This document shows positions 19,691 through 31,571 of a stretch of DNA of 64,000 bases, in pieces; position 1 is the first letter of the stretch; every line of letters starts with the position of its first letter. The position numbers were made by a program, and so were the translations under genes. The notes beneath the pieces are model-generated. The model worked only from the letters and a program-made list of their open reading frames with translations. It ran no database searches and was not told the origin of the DNA. The stretch is from Caulobacter sp. (GTDB lineage Bacteria > Pseudomonadota > Alphaproteobacteria > Caulobacterales > Caulobacteraceae): positions 1 to 64,000 of the forward strand of contig WGLL01000018.1 of NCBI GenBank assembly GCA_016125585.1, read 5' to 3'.

Positions 19691-20449
19691 GTGAGCCCGA
19701 AGCCGCCCATCATCATGGTCCACGGCGCCTTTTGCGGCGGCTGGGTGTTTGACGACTTCCGCAAACCCTTCGAGGCCGCCGGGCACCCTGTGGCGACGCC
19801 GGACCTTGGCGGTCGCGCCAACGGCGTCAGTCCCGCCGGCCAGTCGATGCGCGACTATGCCGACGAGATCGTCGCCCTGTGCCGGGCCTGCGAGACGCCG
19901 CCGGTGCTGATCGGCCATTCCCTCGGCGGGCTGGCGGTGCAGCTGGCCGCGGCGCGGGTCCCGCTGACCTCCCTGATCCTGCTGGCGCCCTCCGCGCCCT
20001 GGGGGGTCTATGGCTCAACGATGGAAGAGGGCGTCTCGGCCGTCAGCCTCTACGCCCTGGGTCCCTTCTGGCTCCAGGCGGTCGCGCCGGACTATCACCT
20101 CGCCAGCAACTACAGCCTTGACCGGCTGGACCTTGCGGCGCGCAAGGCCCTCTACGCCCGTATGACCCCGGAAAGCGGGCGGGCCCTGTGGGAGACCTTG
20201 AACTGGTGGCTCGATCCCTTCATGACCACCAGGGCCCCGTCACGGATCGACGCCCCGGTGCTGGCCGTGGCCGGTGGGCGCGACAGCATCCATCCCGCCG
20301 CGACGGTCCGCCAGACCGCGAGCCGGCTGGGCGGCGAGACCATCGTCTTTGACGAAATGAGCCACTGGCTTCCCGGCGAACCGGGATGGGACGAGGTCGC
20401 CGCCCGCTGCCTGGGATGGCTTGCCGCGCGCTCGCGGACGGCGGCCTGA
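19691..20449 (+). CDS. Alpha/beta hydrolase
   Basis: The 252-residue soluble protein starts at GTG and has a canonical alpha/beta-hydrolase fold: IIMVHGAFCGGWVFDDF (oxyanion loop), the nucleophile in LIGHSLGGLAVQ, the acid in VAGGRDSIHP and the His in EMSHWLPGEPGW. No signal peptide is visible, so it is cytosolic. Family members include esterases, haloperoxidase-like and salicylate-esterase-like enzymes, and the substrate cannot be named. It lies 31 bases behind the RppH/hydrolase fusion and may be expressed with it. It is only distantly similar to the hydrolase part of that fusion. Confidence 0.88.
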   Translation: MSPKPPIIMVHGAFCGGWVFDDFRKPFEAAGHPVATPDLGGRANGVSPAGQSMRDYADEIVALCRACETPPVLIGHSLGGLAVQLAAARVPLTSLILLAPSAPWGVYGSTMEEGVSAVSLYALGPFWLQAVAPDYHLASNYSLDRLDLAARKALYARMTPESGRALWETLNWWLDPFMTTRAPSRIDAPVLAVAGGRDSIHPAATVRQTASRLGGETIVFDEMSHWLPGEPGWDEVAARCLGWLAARSRTAA

Positions 20450-20477
20450 TCAGGGCGCGCGCCCGCGCCTCCACCGG

Positions 20478-21014
20478 TTACTTCTGCACGATCTTCGATG
20501 TGAAAACCGCGCCAATGGACTGCGGGCCCCTGATCTCGCCGCCCCGGCTGACATCGACCACTTCCACCTCCGAGGCGTTCAGGCTGCGGTACATGAGCTT
20601 GCGGGTGGGCTCAGGCGGTTGATAGCTCTGCCAGCCCTGCAGCCGACCCAGGACAAAGCCGATCACGGGCTCGCCGCTGACGCCAATCAGGAAGACCTTG
20701 CATCGGGCCTCGCCCGGCTCGACGGCCACCAGCAGTTTTCCCGGCGCCGCCGCGACGCCCCACCAGTCGACCCTTTTGGCGTGGGGGTAGAAGGTCTGCT
20801 GCAACATCGGATGGATGGTGGGCGAGGCGGTCAGACCCTCTCGCCGGGCGATGGCGGCGGTCGCGCCCTGTTCGCCGCGGGCGGCGGCGATGGCGGTGCA
20901 GGTCAGAACGGCGCGTTCCGTGGCCAGATCGATCGGGCGAGGCGTCTGGCCGGAGGCGACGCCGGGGCCGGCAAAGATGAGGGCGGCGCCCAGGGCCATG
21001 AGGATCTTGCGCAT
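20478..21014 (-). CDS. Small secreted protein, paralogue A
   Basis: The 178-residue product has a signal peptide (MRKILMALGAALIFAGPGVA). The mature domain contains two Cys (VLTCTAIAAA and EARCKVFLIGVSG), a RREGL motif and a W/G-rich core (VDWWGVAAAPGKLLVAVEPG). The next gene upstream on the same strand encodes a protein with the same order of motifs (RREGL, IDWLGMTAPRGKVLLAID, TCTVFLLGVPG), so the two are tandem duplicates. The fold is unknown to me. The probable disulfide and leader indicate a periplasmic location. The longer upstream frame lacks coding character, so the leader ATG was chosen. Confidence 0.75.
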   Translation of the reverse strand: MRKILMALGAALIFAGPGVASGQTPRPIDLATERAVLTCTAIAAARGEQGATAAIARREGLTASPTIHPMLQQTFYPHAKRVDWWGVAAAPGKLLVAVEPGEARCKVFLIGVSGEPVIGFVLGRLQGWQSYQPPEPTRKLMYRSLNASEVEVVDVSRGGEIRGPQSIGAVFTSKIVQK

Positions 21015-21145
21015 CAAAACTCCACTCCGCGAATGACACTGGCGACAGTATCGCGGCGACCAGAGCGTGATGCGCCCCCAGAAACCGGGGGAAAGGCGCG
21101 ATCGCGGCGCGAAAGCTTCGGTCCGGCGGCCGCCGGGGCTCGCCT

Positions 21146-21685
21146 CTAGCCCCGGATGATCCGGATCTGAATCAGCGCGCCAATCGCCGAGGCCTGGGTG
21201 ATGTTGCCGCCATCGTGCATATCGAACACCAGATTCTGGCCATCGCTGAGCGGCAGATACAGCAACCGACGGATCGGATCGTTCAGCGGGTATTCCTTCC
21301 ACCCCGTCAGGCCCGCGGCCAGCGAGTCCATGTACGGACGGCCGGGCACGCCCAGGAGAAAGACGGTGCAGGTGGACTTGCGGCGGTCGATCGCCAGCAG
21401 GACCTTTCCCCTCGGCGCGGTCATCCCCAACCAGTCGATATGGCCCGACTCAGGGAACAGGGTGGACTCCAGCCCGGGGGGCGGCACCGCCGTGGTGCTG
21501 AGCCCCTCGCGACGGGCCTCAGCCGCGACGGCGGACGGTTCCAGTTTGGCTTCGACCATCGCGCGGCAGGCGCCGACAGCGCGCCCGAAGGTGCGGTTCA
21601 GGGGATCGGCCCCCTGGGCGCTGGCCCACGAAGAGCTCAGAGCCGCAAGCAGCAGGCCCGCCGCCACAATCAATCCCCGGGTCAT
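21146..21685 (-). CDS. Small secreted protein, paralogue B
   Basis: The 179-residue product starts MTRGLIVAAGLLLAALSSSW, a signal peptide. It matches the downstream neighbour motif for motif: a Cys near residue 40 (GACRAMVEAKLE), RREGLSTTAVPP, IDWLGMTAPRGKVLLAID, and STCTVFLLGVPGRPYMDSL. The C-terminal third is also alike (LLYLPLSDGQNLVFDMHDGG against a similar strand pattern). Function is unknown. A third secreted protein of related design lies at 22187-22885 on the same strand, so this looks like a small expanded family. It is separated from the next gene upstream by 82 bases. Confidence 0.75.
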   Translation of the reverse strand: MTRGLIVAAGLLLAALSSSWASAQGADPLNRTFGRAVGACRAMVEAKLEPSAVAAEARREGLSTTAVPPPGLESTLFPESGHIDWLGMTAPRGKVLLAIDRRKSTCTVFLLGVPGRPYMDSLAAGLTGWKEYPLNDPIRRLLYLPLSDGQNLVFDMHDGGNITQASAIGALIQIRIIRG

Positions 21686-21767
21686 GTCGTCTCCAGTTCG
21701 TGGGCGATTTGTCCTCACTGCAACTTCGGCCATTCGCCGCCGCATGACATGCCTTGAAAAGGGGTTC

Positions 21768-22094
21768 TTAGTCCGCCGCGCCGCCAAAGACCTTCAGACC
21801 GGCGATGCCGGCCACGATCAGACCGATGCAGACCAGCCGGGCGACCGTCGCCGGTTCGCGAAACAGCAGGATGCCGACCACCACCGTCCCGACGGCGCCG
21901 ATCCCGGTCCAGACCGCATAGGCGGTCCCCAGCGGCAGGCTGCGGATCGACCAGCCCAGCAATGCCATGGAGGCGATCAGGCAGACCACGGTCCAGATCG
22001 AGGGCCAGAGGCGGGTGAAGCCGTCTGAGTATTTCAGACCGACGGCCCATCCAGTCTCGAACAGACCGGCGATAATGAGAATGACCCAGGCCAC
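21768..22094 (-). CDS. sugE: SMR-family exporter, SugE/Gdx type
   Basis: Starting at GTG 22094 the product is 108 residues with four membrane helices, the standard SMR length. The N-terminus [20 protein letters not shown] carries the essential membrane Glu. The continuation [13 protein letters not shown] is typical of the SugE/Gdx branch, which exports guanidinium or quaternary ammonium compounds in exchange for protons. A longer upstream frame has no coding character and includes a hairpin, so it was not used. It is presumably an inner-membrane homodimer. No guanidine riboswitch was recognised ahead of it. Confidence 0.88.
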   Translation of the reverse strand: MAWVILIIAGLFETGWAVGLKYSDGFTRLWPSIWTVVCLIASMALLGWSIRSLPLGTAYAVWTGIGAVGTVVVGILLFREPATVARLVCIGLIVAGIAGLKVFGGAAD

Positions 22095-22131
22095 GTTGTC
22101 TCTCCCGGCGCTGGCGGGCGCCCCTGTCGAA

Positions 22132-22157
22132 AGGCCGGCGGGATGATCCGCCGGCCT
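22132..22157 (-). terminator. Hairpin terminator after the Pro-rich secreted protein gene
   Basis: AGGCCGGCGG and CCGCCGGCCT form a perfect 10-bp stem with a 6-base loop. On the minus strand it is followed by TTT. It lies 30 bases past the stop of the 22187-22885 gene and upstream of sugE, so it probably limits read-through between them. The U-run is short. Confidence 0.55.
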
Positions 22158-22186
22158 CAACGCCCCTGGACGGGTCCGAACGGGAC

Positions 22187-22885
22187 CTAGTTGGGGATGA
22201 AGGTGTAGATCAGCTCGGTCTGATCGTACTTCTTGTTGATCGGCTCACCGCCAACCTTGCGGGTGGTCAGCAGCAACAGCACTTCGCGACCTTCGGCGGT
22301 GTTGTTTTCCCACTTGCGGGTGCTGCGTTCCATGTCGGTGGTGCGCTTGGCGTTGTCCTCGAGGGTGAAGCCCCGATAGATCGCCCAGGCGTGCAGATCG
22401 TCGATGGTCGCGACCAGGCCGTCGATGGGGTGCTGGATCAGCACGGTGCAGACCCGGGGATTGCTGCTGGAGTCGCTGACGTAGGCCTTGAAGCCCTTGG
22501 CCCACTGCAGCTCGTACTGGCCGCGCTTCTTCTTGTAGCCCAGCGCCGGGGCCAGCTTGGCGATGTCTCCGCCGCGAACCGACGGCATGCAGAGGTTCTC
22601 GAGCTGGCTGCGGAACATCACCGCGGTGGCCTCGGTCGGCGCGGGCGGCGGGGCCGGAGGCGGCTCGGGGATCGGGGGCGCAACGGGAACTTCCGGCGCG
22701 GCCGGAACCATCACGGCCGGCGGGGCGGCCGGGTCGGTCGTCGGCGCCGGCGCCGGCATCGGCGGCGGCGGAACGGCGGGAACTTCGGGCGTCGGCGCGG
22801 GTTCGGCGGCCGGCTGGGCTTCCTGGGCGAAAGCCGAGGCGGTCAGGGACCCGGCGGCGAGAACGGCGAAAATGGCGGCGCGCAT
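22187..22885 (-). CDS. Secreted protein with Pro/Ala-rich linker and Cys-containing domain
   Basis: The 232-residue product has a signal peptide ([20 protein letters not shown]) and a low-complexity Pro/Ala/Glu linker of about residues 25-85 (repeats of the type PAPAPTTDP). A C-terminal globular domain follows ([35 protein letters not shown], ending [13 protein letters not shown]). Two Cys in equivalent places to the paralogue pair at 20478-21685 suggest the same general fold, although similarity is weak. The linker suggests tethering across the periplasm or cell wall. Function is unknown. It lies upstream of sugE with a terminator between. Confidence 0.75.
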   Translation of the reverse strand: MRAAIFAVLAAGSLTASAFAQEAQPAAEPAPTPEVPAVPPPPMPAPAPTTDPAAPPAVMVPAAPEVPVAPPIPEPPPAPPPAPTEATAVMFRSQLENLCMPSVRGGDIAKLAPALGYKKKRGQYELQWAKGFKAYVSDSSSNPRVCTVLIQHPIDGLVATIDDLHAWAIYRGFTLEDNAKRTTDMERSTRKWENNTAEGREVLLLLTTRKVGGEPINKKYDQTELIYTFIPN

Positions 22886-22993
22886 GGGATCAGACCCTTC
22901 CTTCAGACTGGCGGTCGACATCAAAGACCGCGAAACGGCCTGCTGCAACCTGCCAACGATTGAATCTCCGCCACAAAATGACGTGAGTAGTTT

Positions 22994-23257
22994 TCAGCCC
23001 GCCTCGACCGCATGTTCGGCGAGGATGGTCAGGCCGGCCGGGGTCACGTCAGCGAAACCGCCCTGAACCTCGAAGGTCCGGGTGCTGGCGCCATTGACCA
23101 CGGTCACCTTCCCTTCTCGCAGAGCCGTCATGAACGGGGCATGACCGGCGAGCACGCCGAAATCGCCCTCGGCGCCCGGCGCGTCGACACGATCGACCTC
23201 GCCGGCAAAGACTTCGCGCTCGGGCGCGACCAGGGAAAAGTGCAGCTTGTCGGCCAT
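22994..23257 (-). CDS. atpC: ATP synthase F1 subunit epsilon (short form)
   Basis: The 87-residue product is the N-terminal beta-sandwich of the epsilon subunit (LHFSLVAPEREVFAGEVDRV, GDFGVLAGHAPFMTAL) without the C-terminal helical hairpin that inhibits the enzyme in many bacteria. Short epsilon chains are known in alphaproteobacteria, where a separate zeta subunit may take over inhibition. It is the last gene of the F1 operon. Its ATG overlaps the stop of the Cys-rich small gene (TAATG), so its translation depends on that gene. Confidence 0.94.
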   Translation of the reverse strand: MADKLHFSLVAPEREVFAGEVDRVDAPGAEGDFGVLAGHAPFMTALREGKVTVVNGASTRTFEVQGGFADVTPAGLTILAEHAVEAG

Positions 23258-23490
23258 TATTCCACCGCCTCCAATGCGGCGTCGATGTCTTCATCCGTCT
23301 GCAGCTCGGTGCCGCAGAAGGGGCAGAACTGGACAGTGAGGAAGAGGCTCCCCTCCTCACCGTCCTGTTCGGTCCGTCCCGCGTTGACCAGGATCAGACC
23401 GCTCTCATGTTCCAGCAGCGCCGCCTCGGAGCTCGCCCCGAGGCAGGTTTCCATATCGTCACAGCAGTAGCCGGCGGCGATATCGTCCAT
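23257..23490 (-). CDS. Cys-rich small protein inside the ATP synthase operon, 77 aa
   Basis: This 77-residue acidic protein sits between atpD and atpC and overlaps the atpC start. It contains CC near residue 9, a further Cys in DMETCLGA, and a C-terminal CPFCG knuckle (VQFCPFCGTELQTDED). The CxxC-type pairs suggest a small zinc- or metal-binding domain of zinc-ribbon or rubredoxin type. No signal peptide or membrane helix is visible. The tight spacing (8 bases after atpD, overlap with atpC) and matching base composition show that it is a genuine member of the operon. A role in F1 assembly or regulation is a hypothesis only. Confidence 0.82.
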   Translation of the reverse strand: MDDIAAGYCCDDMETCLGASSEAALLEHESGLILVNAGRTEQDGEEGSLFLTVQFCPFCGTELQTDEDIDAALEAVE

Positions 23491-23498
23491 CGCTGGCC

Positions 23499-26017
<2,519 letters not shown>

Positions 26018-26050
26018 CCAGGGCTACTCTCTCTCCTCGGTCAGCCGGTC

Positions 26051-28142
<2,092 letters not shown>

Positions 28143-28274
28143 TTTGGTCCGTCCGGTGCGTTCTGTCCGTCACGAGCGAAGTTGCCTTCGTCGCGATCAT
28201 AAAGGCTTGAAAGCGCTTGAGAAAAGCACGTGGGCGAAGGGTTCGCTACGAACCGCCTACCCGAAGCCGCGCGC

Positions 28275-28303
28275 CTGATAGCACGGGCCGTTGTGCGTCG
28301 CAA
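28275..28303 (-). promoter_or_regulatory. Candidate promoter of the atp operon
   Basis: On the minus strand TTGCGA (28303-28298) and TATCAG (28280-28275) are separated by exactly 17 bases. This resembles a housekeeping sigma promoter and would start transcription about 125 bases before atpH. It lies in the only sizeable non-coding gap ahead of the operon. No mapping data support it. Confidence 0.45.
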
Positions 28304-28351
28304 CGCCAGCGAAAAATAACCTGCCGGCCCTGACGCAGGGTGAGGGCTCGA

Positions 28352-28594
28352 TCAGCTGGTCACCCGGAACACGCCCTGGGCCCCGCCGGCCGTCCGACCG
28401 TCCGGCCACTCGGCCCGGGCGCTGGCGAAGACCAGGCTCCGCGTCGCCCGGTCGACCGTGGTGGTCACCCGCAGCTCGCCATCGCCCGCAGCGCCGTAGT
28501 CGACGGCCAGCGACACCGGCGCCACCGGCCGCTCCGCCCCGGCCGCGGCGGTCAGGGCGTCTTCGAGAAGAATGGCGAGGCGGGCGTGCGGCAT
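28352..28594 (-). CDS. Small thioesterase-like (hotdog half) hypothetical protein, 80 aa
   Basis: Starting at the ATG at 28594 (MPHARLAILLEDALTAAAGA) the product is 80 residues. Its second half (LRVTTTVDRATRSLVFASAR, then a Gly-Val-Phe-Arg-Val end) resembles the last strands of hotdog-fold acyl-CoA thioesterases, but the central helix is missing. It could be a shortened hotdog protein or an unrelated small beta protein. A terminator of the upstream gene lies just before it, so it has its own promoter or none. It is the gene nearest upstream of the atp operon on the same strand. Confidence 0.55.
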   Translation of the reverse strand: MPHARLAILLEDALTAAAGAERPVAPVSLAVDYGAAGDGELRVTTTVDRATRSLVFASARAEWPDGRTAGGAQGVFRVTS

Positions 28595-28616
28595 GGGGCG
28601 GTAAATCCACAAAGAG

Positions 28617-28648
28617 AAAAGGGGGCGGTCCAATCGCGGACCGCCCCC
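28617..28648 (-). terminator. Intrinsic terminator of the small secreted protein gene
   Basis: GGGGGCGGTCC and GGACCGCCCCC form a perfect 11-bp stem with a 6-base loop. On the minus strand TTTT and a pyrimidine run follow directly. It lies 82 bases past the stop of the 28730-29029 gene. This is one of the clearest factor-independent terminators in the window. Confidence 0.8.
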
Positions 28649-28729
28649 CTGACCACTAGCAAGGTCGAGTTGCTCGAGGAAATATCCGGACGGGAAAATC
28701 TCCGCCGTATGTATAGAGTGTCGACAGGC

Positions 28730-29029
28730 TTAGCTGGCGACGGCCACGCACTTGGCCAGATCGTCGCTTTCCAGCGAACCGAAGGCGGTCAGCGCGCCGA
28801 CTTCCTTGGTCAGGGCCTTGCAGCCCTTGGTGGTGTTGGTGCGCGAGGGGGCGACCGGGGCCACGCAGGTATCGCCTTCGCAGTAGAAGACGGCGCCGGC
28901 GGCGACGACCTTGGTCTTGTTGGCCACGGGGGTCTTCAGGGTGGCGACGACCTTGCCATCAGCGGCGACGGACACGCCGGCGAACGCCAGCGACAGGGCG
29001 GCGGCAGCCGCCAGGACTTGGAATTTCAT
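28730..29029 (-). CDS. Small secreted Cys-containing protein (CC_3452-like)
   Basis: The product is 99 residues with a signal peptide (MKFQVLAAAAALSLAFAGVS). The mature part has conserved-looking Cys residues in FYCEGDTCVAPVAPSRTN, KGCKALTKEVG and a final AKCVAVAS. This pattern matches my recollection of the small caulobacterial family named after CC_3452, found near the atp genes; that identification is from memory and not checked. It is probably periplasmic with two disulfides. Function is unknown. The start was placed at the ATG of the signal peptide rather than an upstream ATG. A strong terminator follows the gene. Confidence 0.75.
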   Translation of the reverse strand: MKFQVLAAAAALSLAFAGVSVAADGKVVATLKTPVANKTKVVAAGAVFYCEGDTCVAPVAPSRTNTTKGCKALTKEVGALTAFGSLESDDLAKCVAVAS

Positions 29030-29110
29030 GTGCGCCCTCCAGGGCATTTTGGGGTGGAAACGCTACGCTTGGATCGAGTTCAACTGATTGCCCAGATCAC
29101 CCGCTGGTCT

Positions 29111-29134
29111 GTCGCCGGTATCCCCACCGGCGAC
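29111..29134. other. Perfect hairpin in a divergent promoter region
   Basis: GTCGCCGGT and ACCGGCGAC form a 9-bp perfect stem around a 6-base loop, between two divergent genes. No U-tract follows on either strand and no gene ends here. It could be a regulator site or an mRNA leader structure. Confidence 0.4.
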
Positions 29135-29144
29135 GCGAGATGAA

Positions 29145-29159
29145 CTAAGCACTGCTTAG
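29145..29159. promoter_or_regulatory. Perfect 15-bp palindrome, candidate operator
   Basis: CTAAGCA and TGCTTAG flank a single C, giving a perfect dyad of the size bound by TetR-type or similar dimeric repressors. It lies 167 bases before the acyl-CoA dehydrogenase start and 116 bases before the divergent secreted-protein gene, in an unusually AT-rich stretch. No TetR gene is nearby, so a trans-acting regulator is presumed. Confidence 0.55.
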
Positions 29160-29325
29160 ATATCAACGATAACCTAAAAGCGCGCAACTGTTTTTTTGAA
29201 GCCGGTGCAAAGTTTTTCCGGGGCCCCCTTACGCGGGGTCACGGTTGCCGTGCGCGGAAGGCGGCGCATACTGCCGGCCAACAGGGGACGCGCCCCAAGA
29301 AGAAACGCCTCAGGGAGACAGCCGC

Positions 29326-30654
29326 ATGGACTTCGCCGTTCCGCAGGAGATCGCCGACTACCTCGACGAACTCGACGCCTTCATCGAGTCGACCATCAAG
29401 CCCCTGCAGGCCCAGGACGACAACGAGCGGTTCTTCGACCACCGCCGCGAACACGCCCGCACCGACTGGGACAACAACGGCCTGCCCCGCAAGGACTGGG
29501 AAGAGCTTCTGGCCAAGTGCCGCAAGCTGGCCGATGACGCCGGACATCTGCGCTACGCCTGGCCCAAGGACATGGGCGGCAAGGCCGGCAGCAACCTGGC
29601 CATGGCCATCATCCGCGAACATCTGGCGGCAAAGGGCCTCGGCCTGTTCAACGACCTGCAGACCGAGCACAGCATCGTCGGCAACAACCCCTTCATCCTG
29701 ATGTTCAAGGAGTTCGCCACGCCCGAGCAGTACGCCCGCGACGGCGAGGCCGTGCTGAACGGCACGATGCGCACCGCCTTCGGCCTGACCGAGCCCAACC
29801 ACGGCTCCGACGCCACCTTCATGGAAACCACCGGGGTGCGCGAGGAGAAGGACGGCAAGCCCGGCTGGCGGGTCAAGGGCGAGAAGATGTGGACCACGGG
29901 CATGCATGTGGTCAGCCACGTCATGGTCTTCGCCCGCACCTCGGGCAAGGACGGCGACGCCACCGGCATCACCTGCTTCATCGTCCCCCGCGAGCACATC
30001 AAGATCGAGGAGTGGATGTGGACCTTCAACATGCCCACCGACCACCCGCGCATTTCCTTCGACTGCTGGATTCCGGAAGACAGCTACTGGGGACAGATTG
30101 ATCGCGGCCTCGGCCTTGGCCAGTCCTTCGTGCACCAGAACCGCATCCGTCAGGCGGCCTCGTCCCTGGGCGCGGCGGTCTACTGCATTGAAGAGAGCGT
30201 GAAATACGCCCGCAATCGCAAGCCCTTCGGCAAGCCGCTGAGCGACAACCAGGCCATCCAGTTTCCGCTGGTCGAACTGGCCACCCAGGCCGAGATGCTG
30301 CGGCTCCTGATCCGCAAGACCGCCTGGCAGATGGACCACATGGAACACAAGCAAATCGAGAAGGAACTCTCCGACAAGGTCTCGATGTGCAACTACTGGG
30401 GCAACCGCCTGTGCTGCGAGGCCGCCGACCGGGCCATGCAGGTGCACGGCGGCATGGGCTATTCCCGCCACAAGGCCTTCGAGCACATCTATCGCCACCA
30501 CCGCCGCTACCGGATCACCGAGGGGTCGGAAGAGATCCAGATTCGCAAGGTGGCCGCCTTCCTGTTCGGCTACCTTGGACCGCGCCGCAAACAGTTCGCC
30601 GCCGAGGCCGCCGCGAAGGACGACTACACCCAGCCGATTCCGGCCCGGAACTGA
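29326..30654 (+). CDS. Acyl-CoA dehydrogenase
   Basis: The 442-residue product has the acyl-CoA dehydrogenase fold: the substrate and FAD contact TAFGLTEPNHGSDATF, the FAD-binding KGEKMWTTGMHVVSHV, and the C-terminal AMQVHGGMGYSRHKAFEHIY followed by YRITEGSEEIQIRKVA. It oxidises an acyl-CoA to the enoyl-CoA with FAD, passing electrons to ETF. The chain length is not deducible. The start at ATG 29326 follows AGGGAG. The gene stands alone behind a perfect palindrome that may be its operator. Confidence 0.93.
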   Translation: MDFAVPQEIADYLDELDAFIESTIKPLQAQDDNERFFDHRREHARTDWDNNGLPRKDWEELLAKCRKLADDAGHLRYAWPKDMGGKAGSNLAMAIIREHLAAKGLGLFNDLQTEHSIVGNNPFILMFKEFATPEQYARDGEAVLNGTMRTAFGLTEPNHGSDATFMETTGVREEKDGKPGWRVKGEKMWTTGMHVVSHVMVFARTSGKDGDATGITCFIVPREHIKIEEWMWTFNMPTDHPRISFDCWIPEDSYWGQIDRGLGLGQSFVHQNRIRQAASSLGAAVYCIEESVKYARNRKPFGKPLSDNQAIQFPLVELATQAEMLRLLIRKTAWQMDHMEHKQIEKELSDKVSMCNYWGNRLCCEAADRAMQVHGGMGYSRHKAFEHIYRHHRRYRITEGSEEIQIRKVAAFLFGYLGPRRKQFAAEAAAKDDYTQPIPARN

Positions 30655-30680
30655 GCGGAGTCTCTACCCGCGAGGTGCCT

Positions 30681-31025
30681 TCAATCCATCCGCCGCCAGT
30701 AGCTGGGCGAGCCGCCACTTCTGGTCTCGCTCCCCGGCGGCGCGTCGGCCGCCGAAGTCGGGGCGGACTCGGCTCCGATGCGGTCCAGCAGGGCGCCGAC
30801 GGCTTCGACCAACGGCGCCCTCGCCAGGCTGTAGTGGATGAACTGCCCCCGCCGCTCGGCCTCGACGAGGCCGGCCACCTGCAGCGCCGAGAGGTGTTGC
30901 GACAGGGTCGACTTGGTAAGGGTGAACCGGGCGGCGATGTCCCCCGCCGTCATACTCCCGCCCGCCAGCAGATACAGAACCTCACGCCGCACCGGTGACG
31001 ACAGCGCCTCGAAAACCCTTTGCAT
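30681..31025 (-). CDS. ArsR/SdpR-type winged-helix repressor, paralogue 1
   Basis: The 114-residue product starts MQRVFEALSSPVRREVLYLL and contains a winged helix: TAGDIAARFTLTKSTLSQHL is the helix-turn-helix and GQFIHYSLARAPL the wing. The Cys/His metal ligands of ArsR/SmtB sensors are not evident, so it is closer to the SdpR or non-metal branch. The C-terminus is a Ser/Gly-rich tail. A paralogue with the same N-terminus is encoded 144 bases upstream on the same strand. A 12-bp inverted repeat sits just ahead of the start, suggesting autoregulation. Confidence 0.88.
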   Translation of the reverse strand: MQRVFEALSSPVRREVLYLLAGGSMTAGDIAARFTLTKSTLSQHLSALQVAGLVEAERRGQFIHYSLARAPLVEAVGALLDRIGAESAPTSAADAPPGSETRSGGSPSYWRRMD

Positions 31026-31046
31026 GACTGGCCATTTCGATAATGA

Positions 31047-31082
31047 GCGAATTGCCGATTTTACGATAGTTCGGCAGTTCGC
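31047..31082. promoter_or_regulatory. Inverted repeat, probable ArsR-type operator
   Basis: GCGAATTGCCGA (31047-31058) and TCGGCAGTTCGC (31071-31082) are complementary at 11 of 12 positions and separated by 12 bases. The repeat lies 22 bases upstream of the paralogue 1 start. The word TTCGCCAAT at 31078-31086 recurs as TTCGCTAAT ahead of paralogue 2, so both promoters may be bound by the same or sister repressors. Confidence 0.6.
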
Positions 31083-31168
31083 CAATTCGGTCAATACCGA
31101 TTTCTTGCCGAAGCTTCACCATTCGACCGGTGGGTTACAGCGCCGCAACCCGGCCACCGGACGCAAAT

Positions 31169-31489
31169 TCAGGTCTGGTCTGGCGTTCGGGTGGCCGCGA
31201 GGGCGGCGCTTTCGGTTTTCAGGGGCTTGGAAACTGGACAGACCTCCTGAACATAGTCGTTCAGGGTATTGACGAGGCTCTCCCGCACCAGGCTGTAGTG
31301 GACAAACTGCCCCTTCTTGACGCTGCTCACTAGCCCGGCCGCCTCCAGCACCGACAGATGCTGCGACACCGCCGGCTTGGAAATCTCGAACCGCGAGGCG
31401 ATCTCGCCGGCCGTCAGATCGGCATGCGCCAGATAGGCGAGGATCTTGCGTCGGACGGTCGAGGACAGGGCTTCGAAGACTCTTTGCAT
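31169..31489 (-). CDS. ArsR/SdpR-type winged-helix repressor, paralogue 2
   Basis: The 106-residue product begins MQRVFEALSSTVRRKILAYL, nearly identical to paralogue 1. The DNA-binding helices are TAGEIASRFEISKPAVSQHL, the wing is GQFVHYSLVRESL, and one Cys lies near the C-terminus (VQEVCPVSK). Such proteins often repress themselves and a neighbouring membrane or export gene. Here the divergent neighbour at 31572 encodes a small membrane protein and then a desaturase-like gene, the most likely targets. The leader contains a short inverted repeat and the shared TTCGCYAAT word. Confidence 0.88.
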   Translation of the reverse strand: MQRVFEALSSTVRRKILAYLAHADLTAGEIASRFEISKPAVSQHLSVLEAAGLVSSVKKGQFVHYSLVRESLVNTLNDYVQEVCPVSKPLKTESAALAATRTPDQT

Positions 31490-31500
31490 CGATCTTATTT

Positions 31501-31520
31501 AAGCGGTTCGCTAATCGCTT
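31501..31520. promoter_or_regulatory. Candidate operator ahead of ArsR paralogue 2
   Basis: AAGCG and CGCTT form short arms around GTTCGCTAAT in the divergent promoter between paralogue 2 and the membrane protein gene. The inner TTCGCTAAT resembles TTCGCCAAT in the paralogue 1 operator. The surrounding DNA is AT-rich, as expected for promoters. Confidence 0.45.
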
Positions 31521-31571
31521 GCAATTCATGATTTGCATAATTAAGGAAGGACTTAAAAAAAGGGCCGTTCG

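Noticed and set aside
22095..22186. Guanidine riboswitch upstream of sugE
   Set aside because: The leader was examined because SugE/Gdx genes often carry one. Only a terminator-like hairpin is visible; the conserved ykkC or mini-ykkC loops were not found.
29111..29134. Intrinsic terminator
   Set aside because: The stem is perfect but no gene ends here on either strand and there is no U-tract, so it is listed as an unexplained hairpin.
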